This document shows positions 52,939-62,318 of a DNA stretch of 64,000 bases, piece by piece. The DNA is from Devosia epidermidihirudinis (lineage in GTDB: Bacteria; Pseudomonadota; Alphaproteobacteria; Rhizobiales; Devosiaceae). Every line of letters starts with the position of its first letter. The stretch's first letter is position 1. The notes under the pieces are model-generated. The model was not told where the DNA came from and did no database searches. It saw nothing but the letters and a program-made list of their open reading frames with translations. The stretch covers positions 55,663 to 119,662 of the forward strand of contig NZ_LANJ01000020.1 in assembly GCF_000971295.1 (NCBI RefSeq), written 5' to 3'. Made by a program: the position numbers and the translations under genes.

Positions 52939-53597
52939 TGTTCCGCCGCGCGCCAGTCAACCCGCGCAATCTTCTCACGTGGTTGGGTCTGCTGTTTGGC
53001 GCGGGCGGCCTTGGGCTGCAGTTCTTCATTTCCATGCAGGCCTATCTGGCCAGCGGACGCGACGTCTTCGGCGCACTGGGCGCGTTCTTTTCCTATTACA
53101 CCATCCTCACCAACATCGTGCTGGTGTTGATCTATCTCTCCACCATCCTGCCCACGGCGCGGCTCGACCTGTTCCGCCAGCCCATCGTGCGTGGCTTGAT
53201 GGCGGCCAATATCGCGCTGGTCAGCCTCTACGTGTACTTCGTGTTGCGGCATCTGTCCGAGCTGGATGGCCTGTTCGAGCTCGCTGACAAGCTGCTGCAT
53301 TATCTTTGCCCGATCTTCTACATGCTGTGGTGGCTCTCGGCGCAGCCACACGGCCACCTGCGCTGGCCCAATCTGCCAGTGATGCTGGTGCCCACCTTCG
53401 TCTATTTCGTCTACGTCGTGGCGCGCGGGGCCTGGGTGCAGGAATATCCCTACCCTAACCTCAACGCGATCAAGCTGGGGTACCCGCAAGTGCTGATCAA
53501 CGCGGCAGGCATGACAGTCGCTCTGGCAGTGCTGACCGGCATCGTCATCTACCTCGATCAGTGGCTGGCAAAGCCCAAGGTGGCGGTCCGTGGCTGA
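52938..53597 (+). CDS. Pr6Pr family membrane protein
   Basis: 219 residues with about six membrane helices: LLTWLGLLFGAGGLGLQFFI, FFSYYTILTNIVLVLIYLST (the F-x-Y-x-T-x-x-x-N core of the family), LLHYLCPIFYMLWWLSAQP (H at the helix start) and LPVMLVPTFVYFVYVVARG. Pr6Pr proteins are related to FAR-17a/AIG1 proteins, some of which are eukaryotic fatty-acid ester hydrolases; bacterial function is unknown. Overlaps purQ by one base and the DJ-1 gene by 8 bp. Confidence 0.85.
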   Translation: MFRRAPVNPRNLLTWLGLLFGAGGLGLQFFISMQAYLASGRDVFGALGAFFSYYTILTNIVLVLIYLSTILPTARLDLFRQPIVRGLMAANIALVSLYVYFVLRHLSELDGLFELADKLLHYLCPIFYMLWWLSAQPHGHLRWPNLPVMLVPTFVYFVYVVARGAWVQEYPYPNLNAIKLGYPQVLINAAGMTVALAVLTGIVIYLDQWLAKPKVAVRG

Positions 53598-54201
53598 GAT
53601 CGCCCAATCCATTAGCGTGGGCATCCTGATCTTTGACGGCGTCGAAGAACTCGATTTCGTCGGTCCATGGGAAGTCTTCACCATGGCCAAGCAGATCGGA
53701 GCGCCGCTTGAGGTGTTTACTGTGGGGTGGCCCGAAACCGCCATTCGCTGTGCCAAGGGCCTCTATGTCGTCGCCGACCATGCCTTCCCCAAGGCGCCGC
53801 ATGCTGATGTCGTGCTGATCCCCGGCGGCAAGGGCACGCGCCCGCTAGCCCAGAACGCCGAGTTTATCGCCGCCATTCAGCCCTACCTTGCCACTGCCAC
53901 TTGGCAGACCTCTGTCTGCACCGGCGCCGCCTTGCTTGGCAAAGCCGGCTTTCTCGATGGCAAGCACGCCACGACTAACCGCTCGGCACACGAATTCTTC
54001 CGCACCGCTGCGCCAAACGCCATCCTAGAAGAAACCCTGCGCTACGTTCGCGACGGCAATGTGCTGACCGGCGCAGGTGTTTCGGCTGGTATCGACATGG
54101 CGCTTTGGCTTGTCGGCCACCTGTTTGGCGAAGATGTCGCCCGCTCCACCCAGACCTTCATGGAATATTTCCCAGAGCCTCCATACGGAACCGCCGGATG
54201 A
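53590..54201 (+). CDS. DJ-1/PfpI family protein
   Basis: 203 residues, GTG start inside the end of the Pr6Pr gene. Typical DJ-1/PfpI elements: [20 protein letters not shown] (Glu near residue 19), [12 protein letters not shown] and the nucleophile elbow [19 protein letters not shown] with Cys near 111. The later [18 protein letters not shown] is as in isonitrile hydratase-like and AraC-linked members. Enzyme activity is not certain; members include isonitrile hydratases, glyoxalase III-type and chaperone-like proteins. ATGA overlap with purL. Confidence 0.88.
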   Translation: MAEIAQSISVGILIFDGVEELDFVGPWEVFTMAKQIGAPLEVFTVGWPETAIRCAKGLYVVADHAFPKAPHADVVLIPGGKGTRPLAQNAEFIAAIQPYLATATWQTSVCTGAALLGKAGFLDGKHATTNRSAHEFFRTAAPNAILEETLRYVRDGNVLTGAGVSAGIDMALWLVGHLFGEDVARSTQTFMEYFPEPPYGTAG

Positions 54202-56432
54202 CCTATCAGAACAACATCGAAATCACGCCCAAGCTCGTCGCCGACCACGGCCTCAAGCCAGACGAGTTTGAAAAGATCGTCGCCCTGATCGGCCGCCAGC
54301 CGACCTATACAGAGCTGGGGATTTTCTCGGCGATGTGGAACGAGCACTGCTCGTACAAATCGTCCAAGAAATGGCTCAAGACCCTGCCGACCACGGGTCC
54401 CCGCGTTATTCAGGGCCCCGGCGAAAACGCAGGCGTGGTCGATATCGGCGACGGCCAGGCCATCGTCTTCAAGATGGAATCGCACAACCATCCGTCCTTC
54501 ATCGAGCCCTATCAGGGCGCGGGGACCGGCATGGGCGGCATTCTGCGCGACGTCTTCACCATGGGGGCCCGCCCCGTCGCGGCAATGAACGCCCTGCGCT
54601 TTGGTGCCCCTGAGCATGAAAAGACCAAGCACCTCGTCTCCGGGGTCGTTGCCGGCATCGGTGGCTACGGCAATGCGTTTGGTGTTCCCACTGTTGGTGG
54701 TGAGGTCGAATTCGACGAGCGCTATAACGGCAACATCCTGGTCAACGCCTTTGCGGCTGGCCTGGCTGATACCGACAAGATATTCTACTCCAAGGCCGAA
54801 GGCGTTGGCTTGCCCGTCGTTTATCTCGGCGCCAAGACCGGTCGCGACGGCGTTGGCGGCGCGACCATGGCGTCGGCCGAGTTCGGCGACGATATCGAAG
54901 AGAAGCGCCCGACCGTTCAAGTCGGCGACCCCTTCACCGAAAAGCGCCTGCTCGAAGCCTGCCTTGAGCTGATGGCCACGGGCGCCGTCATCGCCATTCA
55001 GGACATGGGCGCAGCGGGCCTGACCTGCTCTGCTGTCGAAATGGGCGCCAAGGGCGATCTCGGCATCGAGCTGAACCTCGACATGGTGCCGGTCCGCGAA
55101 ACACACATGACGCCCTATGAGATGATGCTGAGCGAAAGCCAAGAGCGCATGCTCATGGTGCTGCATCCGGAAAAGGAAGCCGAAGCCCGCGCCGTTTTCG
55201 TCAAGTGGGAGCTGGACTTCGCCACGGTTGGCAAGACCACCGACGACCTGCGCTTCCGCGTGATGTGGCAGGGCGAGGAAGTCGCCAATCTGCCGATCAA
55301 AGAACTCGGCGACGAAGCCCCCGAATATGATCGTCCCTGGACCCCAGCTGCCCCAGCCCCTGCCCTCGCCGCAGGCGACGTTCCGCAGATGGACGTGGCC
55401 GACGCCCTGCTCAAGCTGGTTGGCGGCCACCAGACGGCATCGCGCCGTTGGGTCTACGAGCAGTATGACACGCTCATTCAGGGCAATTCCCTGCAGCGCC
55501 CGGGTGGCGATGCCGGCGTGATCCGCGTCGAGGGCCACGGCACCAAGGGCCTCGCATTCACCTCGGACGTGACCCCACGCTATTGCGAAGCCGACCCCTA
55601 TGAGGGTGGCAAGCAGGCTGTGGCCGAAGCCTGGCGTAACCTGACCGTGACCGGCGCCGAGCCGCTGGCCGCGACCGATAACCTCAACTTCGGCAATCCC
55701 GAACGCCCCGAAATCATGAGCCAGCTGGTTCATGCCATCAAGGGGATCGGCGAAGCCTGCACTGCACTCGACTTCCCGATCGTCTCGGGCAACGTGTCGC
55801 TCTACAACGAAACCAATGGCCGCGGCATCCTGCCGACCCCGACCATTGGCGGCGTTGGCCTGCTGCCTGACTGGAGCCAGATGGCCCGTATCGGCTTTGC
55901 CGCCGAGAACCAGGCAATCCTGCTGGTTGGCGCACCGAGCAATCGCGGCACCCATCTCGGCCAGTCAATTTATCTGCGCGACCTGTTCGGTCGCCGCGAT
56001 GGCTCCGCACCTCATGTTGATCTTGCTCACGAACGCCGCACCGGCGATTTCGTGCGCAAGCTGATCCGCTCGGGCGTCGTCACCGCCGCACACGACCTGT
56101 CCGACGGCGGCCTGGCCGTTGGGCTGGCTGAAATGGCCATAGCTTCGGGCATTGGCGCGACGGTCGTTGATCTCAACGACCACGATCCGATCCTGCAGTA
56201 TTTCGGCGAGGATCAGGGCCGTTACCTCATCACTGTCAATCTCGACCCGCAGGGCGATGAACTGGCAGCGCTGTGGAACGAAGCCAAGGACCTCGGCATT
56301 TTCGCTCCCTGGATCGGCAGCACTGGTGGCACCGACCTCGTTCTAGGCGCTGCCCGGGCGGTTCCAGTGGCCGATCTCAAGGCCGCTCATGAAGGCTGGT
56401 TCCCCAGCTATATGGACGGCCAGACAAGCTAA
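54198..56432 (+). CDS. purL: Phosphoribosylformylglycinamidine synthase, large subunit PurL
   Basis: 744 residues, small-type PurL that works with PurS and PurQ. Start ATG 54198 overlaps the DJ-1 stop. Key segments: [20 protein letters not shown] (catalytic His), [53 protein letters not shown] and the second-half repeat [20 protein letters not shown], with [17 protein letters not shown]. Converts FGAR to FGAM with ATP. A terminator-like hairpin follows at 56452. Confidence 0.97.
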   Translation: MTYQNNIEITPKLVADHGLKPDEFEKIVALIGRQPTYTELGIFSAMWNEHCSYKSSKKWLKTLPTTGPRVIQGPGENAGVVDIGDGQAIVFKMESHNHPSFIEPYQGAGTGMGGILRDVFTMGARPVAAMNALRFGAPEHEKTKHLVSGVVAGIGGYGNAFGVPTVGGEVEFDERYNGNILVNAFAAGLADTDKIFYSKAEGVGLPVVYLGAKTGRDGVGGATMASAEFGDDIEEKRPTVQVGDPFTEKRLLEACLELMATGAVIAIQDMGAAGLTCSAVEMGAKGDLGIELNLDMVPVRETHMTPYEMMLSESQERMLMVLHPEKEAEARAVFVKWELDFATVGKTTDDLRFRVMWQGEEVANLPIKELGDEAPEYDRPWTPAAPAPALAAGDVPQMDVADALLKLVGGHQTASRRWVYEQYDTLIQGNSLQRPGGDAGVIRVEGHGTKGLAFTSDVTPRYCEADPYEGGKQAVAEAWRNLTVTGAEPLAATDNLNFGNPERPEIMSQLVHAIKGIGEACTALDFPIVSGNVSLYNETNGRGILPTPTIGGVGLLPDWSQMARIGFAAENQAILLVGAPSNRGTHLGQSIYLRDLFGRRDGSAPHVDLAHERRTGDFVRKLIRSGVVTAAHDLSDGGLAVGLAEMAIASGIGATVVDLNDHDPILQYFGEDQGRYLITVNLDPQGDELAALWNEAKDLGIFAPWIGSTGGTDLVLGAARAVPVADLKAAHEGWFPSYMDGQTS

Positions 56433-56451
56433 AGCACCTATTCGCCTTATG

Positions 56452-56497
56452 ATCGCCGCTCTTTGGGGTGTTTTGACTCCGAAGGGCGGCGATTTTC
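56452..56497 (+). terminator. Long-stem hairpin after purL
   Basis: ATCGCCGCTCT / AGGGCGGCGAT, 11-bp stem with one G-U around a 20-nt loop, then TTTCATTTT. It also lies in the leader of the next gene. Confidence 0.65.
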
Positions 56498-56514
56498 ATT
56501 TTCTGGAGATTTCG

Positions 56515-57120
56515 ATGAACCTACGTCTGGCAACTAGCTGCCTTGCGGCCCTGTCTTTTGGCTTGATGCCAGCCGTCGTGTTTGCCCAAAGCGTCAACGT
56601 CACCCGCTCCATCCTGCCCGATCAGCCCTATACGCTGATCTATCCTGAGGTGATGGTCGCGACCGGCGGCGTGGGCGCCCCCGTGACGATCAATCACCCC
56701 AATGCGCCGCTACAATGCACCCTGACGATCGTGCCGGTCGAGGACACGGACTGGACGCCCGAAGGCGCCCTCGCCTCGCTCAACGACGACGAGGTGAATT
56801 CAAGCTGGTCGACCAACTTCTCCGGCTTCAAGCTCGGCACCAAGTCGACCACGCCATACCAGGGCGGCACCGCGCTGGTCTATGACGGCACCAGCACCGA
56901 CTCGCCGATGGACCAGCCGCTGACCATCGTGCACACCGAAACTGTCGATTCCGGCCGCGGCTATACGCTCGACTGCATGTATGCGACCGACGTGGCCGCT
57001 GATGCGCGTCCGTTGGTTAACTTCATCATCGCTAATTTCTCGACCCGTGCCGATGCCGAATGCTGCATCGGCGCGGAGGTCGCCCCGTCAAGCACCGACC
57101 CCACAATCGCCCCGCAGTAA
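56515..57120 (+). CDS. Secreted hypothetical protein, 201 residues
   Basis: Start ATG 56515 has GGAG eight bases before; the longer frame to 56389 would run through the purL end. Signal peptide MNLRLATSCLAALSFGLMPA, cleaved near FAQ. Mature protein has YPEVMVATGGVGAPVTINHP, QCTLTIVPVEDTDWTPEGAL and a C-terminal CC pair (AECCIGAEV). It looks like a periplasmic beta-rich protein; family not recognised. Followed by a hairpin at 57154-57180. Confidence 0.8.
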   Translation: MNLRLATSCLAALSFGLMPAVVFAQSVNVTRSILPDQPYTLIYPEVMVATGGVGAPVTINHPNAPLQCTLTIVPVEDTDWTPEGALASLNDDEVNSSWSTNFSGFKLGTKSTTPYQGGTALVYDGTSTDSPMDQPLTIVHTETVDSGRGYTLDCMYATDVAADARPLVNFIIANFSTRADAECCIGAEVAPSSTDPTIAPQ

Positions 57121-57153
57121 CAGCTGTCTTGACCGCTGATATTGAAGCTCGGG

Positions 57154-57180
57154 ACACCCCATGCCATATCAATGGGGTGT
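57154..57180 (+). terminator. Hairpin before the bolA-like gene
   Basis: ACACCCCAT / ATGGGGTGT, perfect 9-bp stem with a 9-nt loop; no T tract. Confidence 0.6.
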
Positions 57181-57215
57181 TCGGCCTGTTGCCGATGTGA
57201 TTGAGGAGACAAGCC

Positions 57216-57449
57216 ATGGCCATGGATGCCAGCGAAATCGAGCGCCGGATCAAGGCAGCTCTCCCCGACGCGGACATTGATATCCGCGACCTCGCCGGTG
57301 ACGGCGACCACTATGCTGCAACGGTGATTTCCGAGCAGTTCCGTGGCAAATCCCGCGTGCAGCAGCACCAGCTCGTCTATGCAGCCCTGCAGGGCGACAT
57401 GGGTGGTGCACTCCACGCCCTCGCCCTCCAGACCAGCGTTCCGGAGTAA
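57216..57449 (+). CDS. BolA/IbaG family protein
   Basis: 77 residues from ATG 57216, with GAGGAG upstream. BolA fold: SEIERRIKAALPDADIDIRD, the loop GDGDHYAATVIS with His for Fe-S sharing, and KSRVQQHQLVYAAL with the class II KH-like helix and a conserved His. BolA proteins form [2Fe-2S] heterodimers with monothiol glutaredoxins; one such gene (grxD) is 1.5 kb downstream. A hypothetical gene starts 4 bp after its stop. Confidence 0.93.
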   Translation: MAMDASEIERRIKAALPDADIDIRDLAGDGDHYAATVISEQFRGKSRVQQHQLVYAALQGDMGGALHALALQTSVPE

Positions 57450-57453
57450 GCAC

Positions 57454-57774
57454 TTGTCGCTCCGCGACTCGCTCGAGTTGATCGCCATGGTCCGCCCCGA
57501 GGCGGGCACGGCGGCACTCGACCACGAAATTCTCGCCGAGCGGGCATCCTCGCTCGGCGCTGCAGAACAGCGCGTCATCGCTTCTATTGCAGCTCTGAAA
57601 GCTGCCACTGACGACCGCCCCAGCCGCCTTCATGACGCCCGCCAACACGTCTGGGCCTATTTCGTCCAGCGTGAGTTGATCGGCTTCCGCAAGCATGCCG
57701 ACGTGATTCAAGAACTCAACATCCCTACTGAAGTCCTTGTCGGACTTGGCGCTTCGGCAAAACCGACCCCATGA
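57454..57774 (+). CDS. DUF6665-like protein, TTG start
   Basis: 106 residues. TTG 57454 lies 8 nt after GGAG and 4 bp after the BolA-gene stop; the longer frame reaching 57343 is antisense to reason because it runs through bolA. Pattern AALDHEILAERASSLGAAEQ followed by a helical middle and VWAYFVQRELIGFRKHADVI and IPTEVLVGLGA fits the small alphaproteobacterial family I recall as DUF6665. All-helical, cytoplasmic, function unknown. ATGA overlap with the HIT gene. Confidence 0.75.
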   Translation: MSLRDSLELIAMVRPEAGTAALDHEILAERASSLGAAEQRVIASIAALKAATDDRPSRLHDARQHVWAYFVQRELIGFRKHADVIQELNIPTEVLVGLGASAKPTP

Positions 57775-58166
57775 GTGATGTGAAGCCGGGCTGCCGTTTC
57801 TGTCTCGAAAACGCCCTGCTCGTCGATACGCCACTCATCGAACACGACAAGTTCTACATGCTAGGCAGTATCGATCCCATGGTGCCAGTCGCTGGTATGA
57901 TTGTGCCGCGTCGTCACAGCGAGACCCCATTCGAGTTCACGCCCGATGAATGGGCCGCGTTCGGAAAAATTCTGGTCGCAGCCAAGCAATACTTCGCTGA
58001 TCGTGCGCCAGACGGCTTCACGCTGGGCTGGAATGTCGGCGCTGTCGCCGGGCAGCATGTGTTCCACGCCCACCTGCACATCACGCCGCGCTTCAAGGGC
58101 GAACCCAATGAAGGCGTCGGCATTCGCCGCATTTTCCGCACTCCCGATTGGCCGAGTAACGCATGA
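57771..58166 (+). CDS. HIT family protein (predicted nucleotide hydrolase)
   Basis: 131 residues. CRFCL near the N-terminus, VPVAGMIVPRRHSETPFEFT, and the histidine triad QHVFHAHLHITPRF with catalytic His near residue 110. HIT proteins hydrolyse adenosine phosphoramidate, dinucleoside polyphosphates and similar. Overlaps both neighbours by 4 bp. Confidence 0.92.
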   Translation: MSDVKPGCRFCLENALLVDTPLIEHDKFYMLGSIDPMVPVAGMIVPRRHSETPFEFTPDEWAAFGKILVAAKQYFADRAPDGFTLGWNVGAVAGQHVFHAHLHITPRFKGEPNEGVGIRRIFRTPDWPSNA

Positions 58167-58816
58167 CCAGAGCACTGATTTTCGACGTCGATGGCGTACT
58201 GATCCATGGCATGCATACCAACCCCGCCCATGTTCGCGCCTGGAACACCGACATGCTCGCCGACATGGGCGTTGATCCCAAGCGATTCACCGAAGAGTTC
58301 ATCTTCGATATCTTCATCAAGCGGGTGATCATCGGCGAAGTCTCGGTCATCTCCGCATTGGAAAAGCGCCTACCCAGCCTTGGCTACAAAGGATCACCCA
58401 TGGTGTTTCTCAACTACTGGCTGGAGAAGGACAGCGTTCTCAACACAGACCTGCTCGACGCCATCCGGGCACTCAAGGCCAAGGAAGATGTCCGCCTGTT
58501 CATCGCCACCAACCAGGAACACATGCGCGCCCACTGGCTCTGGGCCCATCTTGGGCTCAATTCTCTGTTCGAGGATATCTTTTATTCGGCACGCATCGGC
58601 GTGACCAAGGCCAGCGGCAAATACTTCGATTACGTGGACCAGCGCATCGGCCCACAGGCGGAACCGCCACTGTTCTTCGATGACACGCCCAAGGTGATCG
58701 CCACGGCAAATGCCGCGGGCTGGGAGGGTACGGTGTTCAACACCGTCGAAGACTTCACCAACCACGCATGGGTTGCCGAGCGCCTCTCATCTGCCAAGCC
58801 AGTGGCGAAGGATTGA
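58163..58816 (+). CDS. HAD-superfamily hydrolase
   Basis: 217 residues. Motif I is IFDVDGVLI (second Asp present), motif II LFIATNQEHMR, motif III Lys in GVTKASGKYFDYV and motif IV LFFDDTPKVIATANAAGWEG. The cap region is helical (HVRAWNTDMLADMGVDPKRF). Substrate unknown. Coupled to the HIT gene, which may point to nucleotide clean-up, by inference. Confidence 0.88.
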   Translation: MTRALIFDVDGVLIHGMHTNPAHVRAWNTDMLADMGVDPKRFTEEFIFDIFIKRVIIGEVSVISALEKRLPSLGYKGSPMVFLNYWLEKDSVLNTDLLDAIRALKAKEDVRLFIATNQEHMRAHWLWAHLGLNSLFEDIFYSARIGVTKASGKYFDYVDQRIGPQAEPPLFFDDTPKVIATANAAGWEGTVFNTVEDFTNHAWVAERLSSAKPVAKD

Positions 58817-58918
58817 TCGGCAAATGCCGATGGCAGCCCTCGACAGAGCCCGGCCAAGCTCCTATTTATGGCCAACGAATTTTCCGGCTCGCCCCGGACC
58901 CACGAAAGGCATCGCGCT

Positions 58919-59254
58919 ATGACCGACATCAATGCTTTCATCGATGACAAGGTGAAGAACAACGACATCTTCCTGTTCATGAAGGGCTCGCCAGATTTTC
59001 CGCAGTGCGGTTTCTCCGGTCAGGTCGTCCAGATCCTGAGTTATCTCGGCGTTGAATATGGCAGCGCCAACGTGCTCGAAAGCGCCGAACTGCGCGACGG
59101 CATCAAGGCCTACACCAACTGGCCAACCATTCCCCAGCTCTACGTGAAGGGCGAATTCGTTGGCGGCGCCGATATCGTGCGCGAGATGTTCCAGTCCGGC
59201 GAACTGCAGACCCACCTTGAGGGTGCAGGCATCGCGGTCAAGGCAACCGCCTGA
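58919..59254 (+). CDS. grxD: Grx4-family monothiol glutaredoxin
   Basis: 111 residues from ATG 58919; AAAGG lies upstream. The CGFS active site is in PDFPQCGFSGQVVQIL, preceded by NNDIFLFMKGSP, and followed by NWPTIPQLYVKGEFVGGADI (cis-Pro and glutathione contact). Such proteins carry [2Fe-2S] clusters with glutathione and cooperate with BolA proteins in iron-sulfur supply. BolA is upstream in the same run. A bidirectional terminator follows. Confidence 0.95.
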   Translation: MTDINAFIDDKVKNNDIFLFMKGSPDFPQCGFSGQVVQILSYLGVEYGSANVLESAELRDGIKAYTNWPTIPQLYVKGEFVGGADIVREMFQSGELQTHLEGAGIAVKATA

Positions 59255-59263
59255 TCAAAACGA

Positions 59264-59297
59264 AACGCCGGGCTAGCGCCCGGCGTTCTTCATTTAG
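59264..59297. terminator. Bidirectional terminator between grxD and the Dabb gene
   Basis: AACGCCGGGC-TAGC-GCCCGGCGTT, perfect 10-bp stem, followed by CTTCATTT on the plus strand and preceded by AAAACG (T-rich on the minus strand). Confidence 0.85.
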
Positions 59298-59577
59298 CGA
59301 TGACGTCGGCTGAAAGCCTGATTTCCCGCAAGGGCCGCACGCGCCGCGTGGCCTCGTCATAAGTAGGATGGGCCTTGTACGCTGCCAGAGCCGCCTCGTC
59401 GGCGAACTCGGCATAGACCACCACGTCCACCTCATTTGAAATCTGGTCCACCTTGGTATTCCGCGTCACCTCGAAGTGAGTCGAGTGCGGAATGGTGCCG
59501 AGCAAATTGAGGCCATCACAGATGGCGTCGAGGTTGTCTTCGGTCTTGGCGGTGAAAAATACGATATGGCGGATCAA
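59290..59577 (-). CDS. Dabb family (stress-responsive A/B barrel) protein
   Basis: 95 residues. MIRHIVFFTAKTEDNLDAIC at the start (I-R-H-I-V-F-x, a hallmark of dimeric alpha/beta barrel proteins), DVVVYAEFADEAALAAYKAH in the middle and a short C-terminal strand. Function unknown; members include stress-responsive and some cyclase-like proteins. It is minus-strand, convergent with grxD. Confidence 0.85.
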   Translation of the reverse strand: MIRHIVFFTAKTEDNLDAICDGLNLLGTIPHSTHFEVTRNTKVDQISNEVDVVVYAEFADEAALAAYKAHPTYDEATRRVRPLREIRLSADVIAK

Positions 59578-59724
59578 GGCTAGGCTCCTTTGATGGCCGC
59601 TTTTTCAGCGCGATTGGCCCGGGGGTCAAGTCATCACTGATATTGATGGAGCCCATTCACCAATATTGCTTTGCGTGATGATGTCGCAGGCGTAGACAGG
59701 TCGTCTCTCTTTCGGAAGCGTCCC

Positions 59725-60942
59725 ATGTCCCCTTCTGCCCTTCGCCCCGCAGTGCCGTTGATGGTGCTGATCATCGCCGGCTGCGCCATTGCGGCGCTGG
59801 GCAATGGTGTTCGTACCAGCTTTGGTCTGTTCACGCTGCCAATGTCGGCAGATCTGGGCCTGACCCGCGAGGGCTGGGGCATGGCCATGGCCATCCAGAA
59901 CCTGGCATGGGGGATCGCGCAGCCATTCGCCGGCGCCTTTGCCGATCGCGTCGGCACCGGTCGCACCATCGCCCTCGGCGGCGCCGTCTATGCGCTCGGC
60001 GTGTTGCTGATGGCGTTCTCGCCCGATGCGAGCGTTCTCATCGTCACCGCCGGCATCATCACTGGCCTCGGCATTGCCATCTGCTCGTTCAGCGTGGTGA
60101 TGGCTGCATTTGGCCGCTCGGTGCCCGCCGAGAAGCGCTCGCTGATTTTCGGCGTCGCCACGGCTGCATCGTCCTTTGGCCAGTTCATCTTCGCTCCGAT
60201 CAGCCAGGGCTTCATCAACTCCTTTGGTTGGCAGAGCGCGCTGATCTGGCTGGGTGCATTGCTGCTGCTGATCATCCCCCTGTCCTTTGCCCTGCGCGGC
60301 CGAGCCGAGACGCAGGAGGGCCAGGCCGACCTGCCCTTTATGGAAGCCATCGCCAAGGCCTGGGGCCATGGGTCCTATCGCCTGCTGGTCATCGGGTTCT
60401 TCGTCTGTGGCTTCCATCTCGCCTTCATCAACGTCCACATGCCCGCCTATCTCGTGCAGTGCGGCCTGACGCCTGAGGTTGGCAGCTGGGCCATTGCCGT
60501 CATTGGCCTGTTCAACATCGTCGGCTCGCTGTTGGCCGGTTATCTCGGTGGCCGCCTGCCCAAACAACTGATGCTGGCCTCGATCTATTTCCTGCGCGCC
60601 GTGGCCATTGCACTGTTCATGCTGTTCCCCGTAACCGAAGTCAGCGCCCTCGTCTTTGCTGCGGCAATGGGCCTGATGTGGCTGTCGACGGTGCCGCTGA
60701 CGGCTGGCCTCGTCAGCCTGTTCTTCGGCGCCCGCTATATGGGCATGCTCTATGGCATCGCGTTTTTCAGCCACCAGCTCGGCTCGTTCATGGGCGTCTG
60801 GCTCGGCGGCGTGGTGTTCGATCTGACGGGCCACTACGACCTCGTCTGGTACCTCGGCATCATGCTCGGCCTTGCTTCGGCGGCAATCCATCTGCCAATC
60901 AACGAGCGCAGCGTGCCTAATTTTTCTCTCAAAGCTGCCTGA
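59725..60942 (+). CDS. MFS transporter (monocarboxylate/OFA-like)
   Basis: 405 residues from ATG 59725, twelve predicted helices. GNGVRTSFGLFTLPMSADLG near the first helix, the loop motif ADRVGTGRTIALGGAVYALG between helices 2 and 3, and WLSTVPLTAGLVSLFFGARY (second-half motif) near residue 330. The 'R-x-S-F-G-x-F' start is common in OFA/monocarboxylate-type MFS members. Direction and substrate unknown. A second MFS gene follows after 122 bp. Confidence 0.9.
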   Translation: MSPSALRPAVPLMVLIIAGCAIAALGNGVRTSFGLFTLPMSADLGLTREGWGMAMAIQNLAWGIAQPFAGAFADRVGTGRTIALGGAVYALGVLLMAFSPDASVLIVTAGIITGLGIAICSFSVVMAAFGRSVPAEKRSLIFGVATAASSFGQFIFAPISQGFINSFGWQSALIWLGALLLLIIPLSFALRGRAETQEGQADLPFMEAIAKAWGHGSYRLLVIGFFVCGFHLAFINVHMPAYLVQCGLTPEVGSWAIAVIGLFNIVGSLLAGYLGGRLPKQLMLASIYFLRAVAIALFMLFPVTEVSALVFAAAMGLMWLSTVPLTAGLVSLFFGARYMGMLYGIAFFSHQLGSFMGVWLGGVVFDLTGHYDLVWYLGIMLGLASAAIHLPINERSVPNFSLKAA

Positions 60943-61064
60943 ACCAATCAATCGGCCGAACCATCGTGTTTGGCCGATCAATTCTTGCCAAAGTCATATT
61001 CCGGGTCCATGGTCCGCCCGTGTTAGCGTCGGCCGTGCCTGGTCGCACAATTCCGAGTCTTTGT

Positions 61065-62318
61065 ATGTCCGATCACTTCACGCGGGTTCTCTCGCGTCCT
61101 GAATTCATTGCCCTGATCGCTGCGCTCATGGCGCTCAACGCGCTGGCCATCGACGTTATGCTGCCCGCCCTGCCCTATATGGGCGAGGCGCTGGGCATCA
61201 GCAGCGAGAACGAACGCCAGTTCGTGATTTCCGCCTACATGATTGGCATGGGCACGGCGCAGCTGGCTTTCGGGCCGCTCACTGATCGTTTCGGTCGCCG
61301 CGCGCCGTTGCTGATAGGCATGGGCATTTATGTCATCGCCGCCATTGTTGCAGCCTTCGCGCCAAGCTTTGGCATTCTACTCGCGCTGCGCTTTGTGCAG
61401 GGCATGGGCGCCGCCAGCGTGCGCGTCATCGCCACCTCGGTCGTGCGTGACCGCTATTCGGGCCGCGAAATGGCTGAAGTCATGTCGCTGACCTTCATGG
61501 TGTTCATGGCCATTCCCGTCATCGCACCTGGCATCGGCCAGATCTTGCTGCTGACCGGCCCATGGCAGACGATCTTCCTGTTCATGGGCGCGCTCGCTGC
61601 GGCCTTCTGGGCCTGGACGTATTTCCGCTTGCCCGAAACGCTGCCCCTCGACAAGCGTCGCCCACTGACGTTCCGCTCCATCATCGACGGCTTCGTCACC
61701 GTGTGCACCAACCGCGCGGCCTTCTCCTATGGCCTCGCCGGCACATTCCTGTTCGGTGCGCTGTTTGGCTTCATCAGCTCAGCCCAGCAGATCTATGTCG
61801 ATATCTATGAGCTCGGCGTCTATTTCCCCCTCGCCTTTGCCGGCGTGGCGGCATTGATGGCGGTGTCCTCGTTCACCAACTCGCGCATTGTGAGCCGCTT
61901 TGGCATGCGCCGCCTGTCGCATGGCGCCATGCTGGTGTTCACGCTGTTCTCCGGCATCTGGCTGGTGCTGGCGATTGCCGGTTTCCTGCCGCTATGGCTG
62001 CTGCTGTCGCTGCTTTGCATCATCATGTTCTGCTTCGGCTGGGCCGCATCGAACATGAACTCGCTGTCCATGGAGCCGCTCGGCGCCGTCGCCGGAACCG
62101 CCTCGTCCGTGTTCGGCTTCATCCAGACCGTGGGTGGCGCGCTGATCGGTGGCTTCGTCGGCCAGATGTTCAACGGCACCACCATTCCCGCCGCTACCGG
62201 CTATTTCGCCATGGGCGTGCTGGCACTGATCTGCATTCTCGTCGCCGAAAAGGGCAAGCTGTTTGGCGTCAGCCCGGAATATGCCAGCGCCCAACCCAGC
62301 GCCGACGCCATGCACTAG
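61065..62318 (+). CDS. MFS transporter, Bcr/CflA-like drug resistance family
   Basis: 417 residues from ATG 61065. ALNALAIDVMLPALPYMGEA (the D-x-x-L-P-A-L-P motif of the Bcr/CflA and DHA1 families), GPLTDRFGRRAPLLIGMGIY between helices 2 and 3, and VQGMGAASVRVIATSVVRDR (motif C region). Expected proton antiporter that exports small hydrophobic compounds; actual substrate unknown. Convergent with the clpP-like gene, whose last base abuts its stop. Confidence 0.92.
   Translation: MSDHFTRVLSRPEFIALIAALMALNALAIDVMLPALPYMGEALGISSENERQFVISAYMIGMGTAQLAFGPLTDRFGRRAPLLIGMGIYVIAAIVAAFAPSFGILLALRFVQGMGAASVRVIATSVVRDRYSGREMAEVMSLTFMVFMAIPVIAPGIGQILLLTGPWQTIFLFMGALAAAFWAWTYFRLPETLPLDKRRPLTFRSIIDGFVTVCTNRAAFSYGLAGTFLFGALFGFISSAQQIYVDIYELGVYFPLAFAGVAALMAVSSFTNSRIVSRFGMRRLSHGAMLVFTLFSGIWLVLAIAGFLPLWLLLSLLCIIMFCFGWAASNMNSLSMEPLGAVAGTASSVFGFIQTVGGALIGGFVGQMFNGTTIPAATGYFAMGVLALICILVAEKGKLFGVSPEYASAQPSADAMH

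Noticed and set aside
54042..55955. 637-codon minus-strand frame opposite purL
   Set aside because: Antisense to a certain gene; no domain motif.
59626..60981. 451-codon minus-strand frame opposite the first MFS gene
   Set aside because: Composition Gln/Glu/Asp/His-rich as expected for antisense of membrane helices; no motif.
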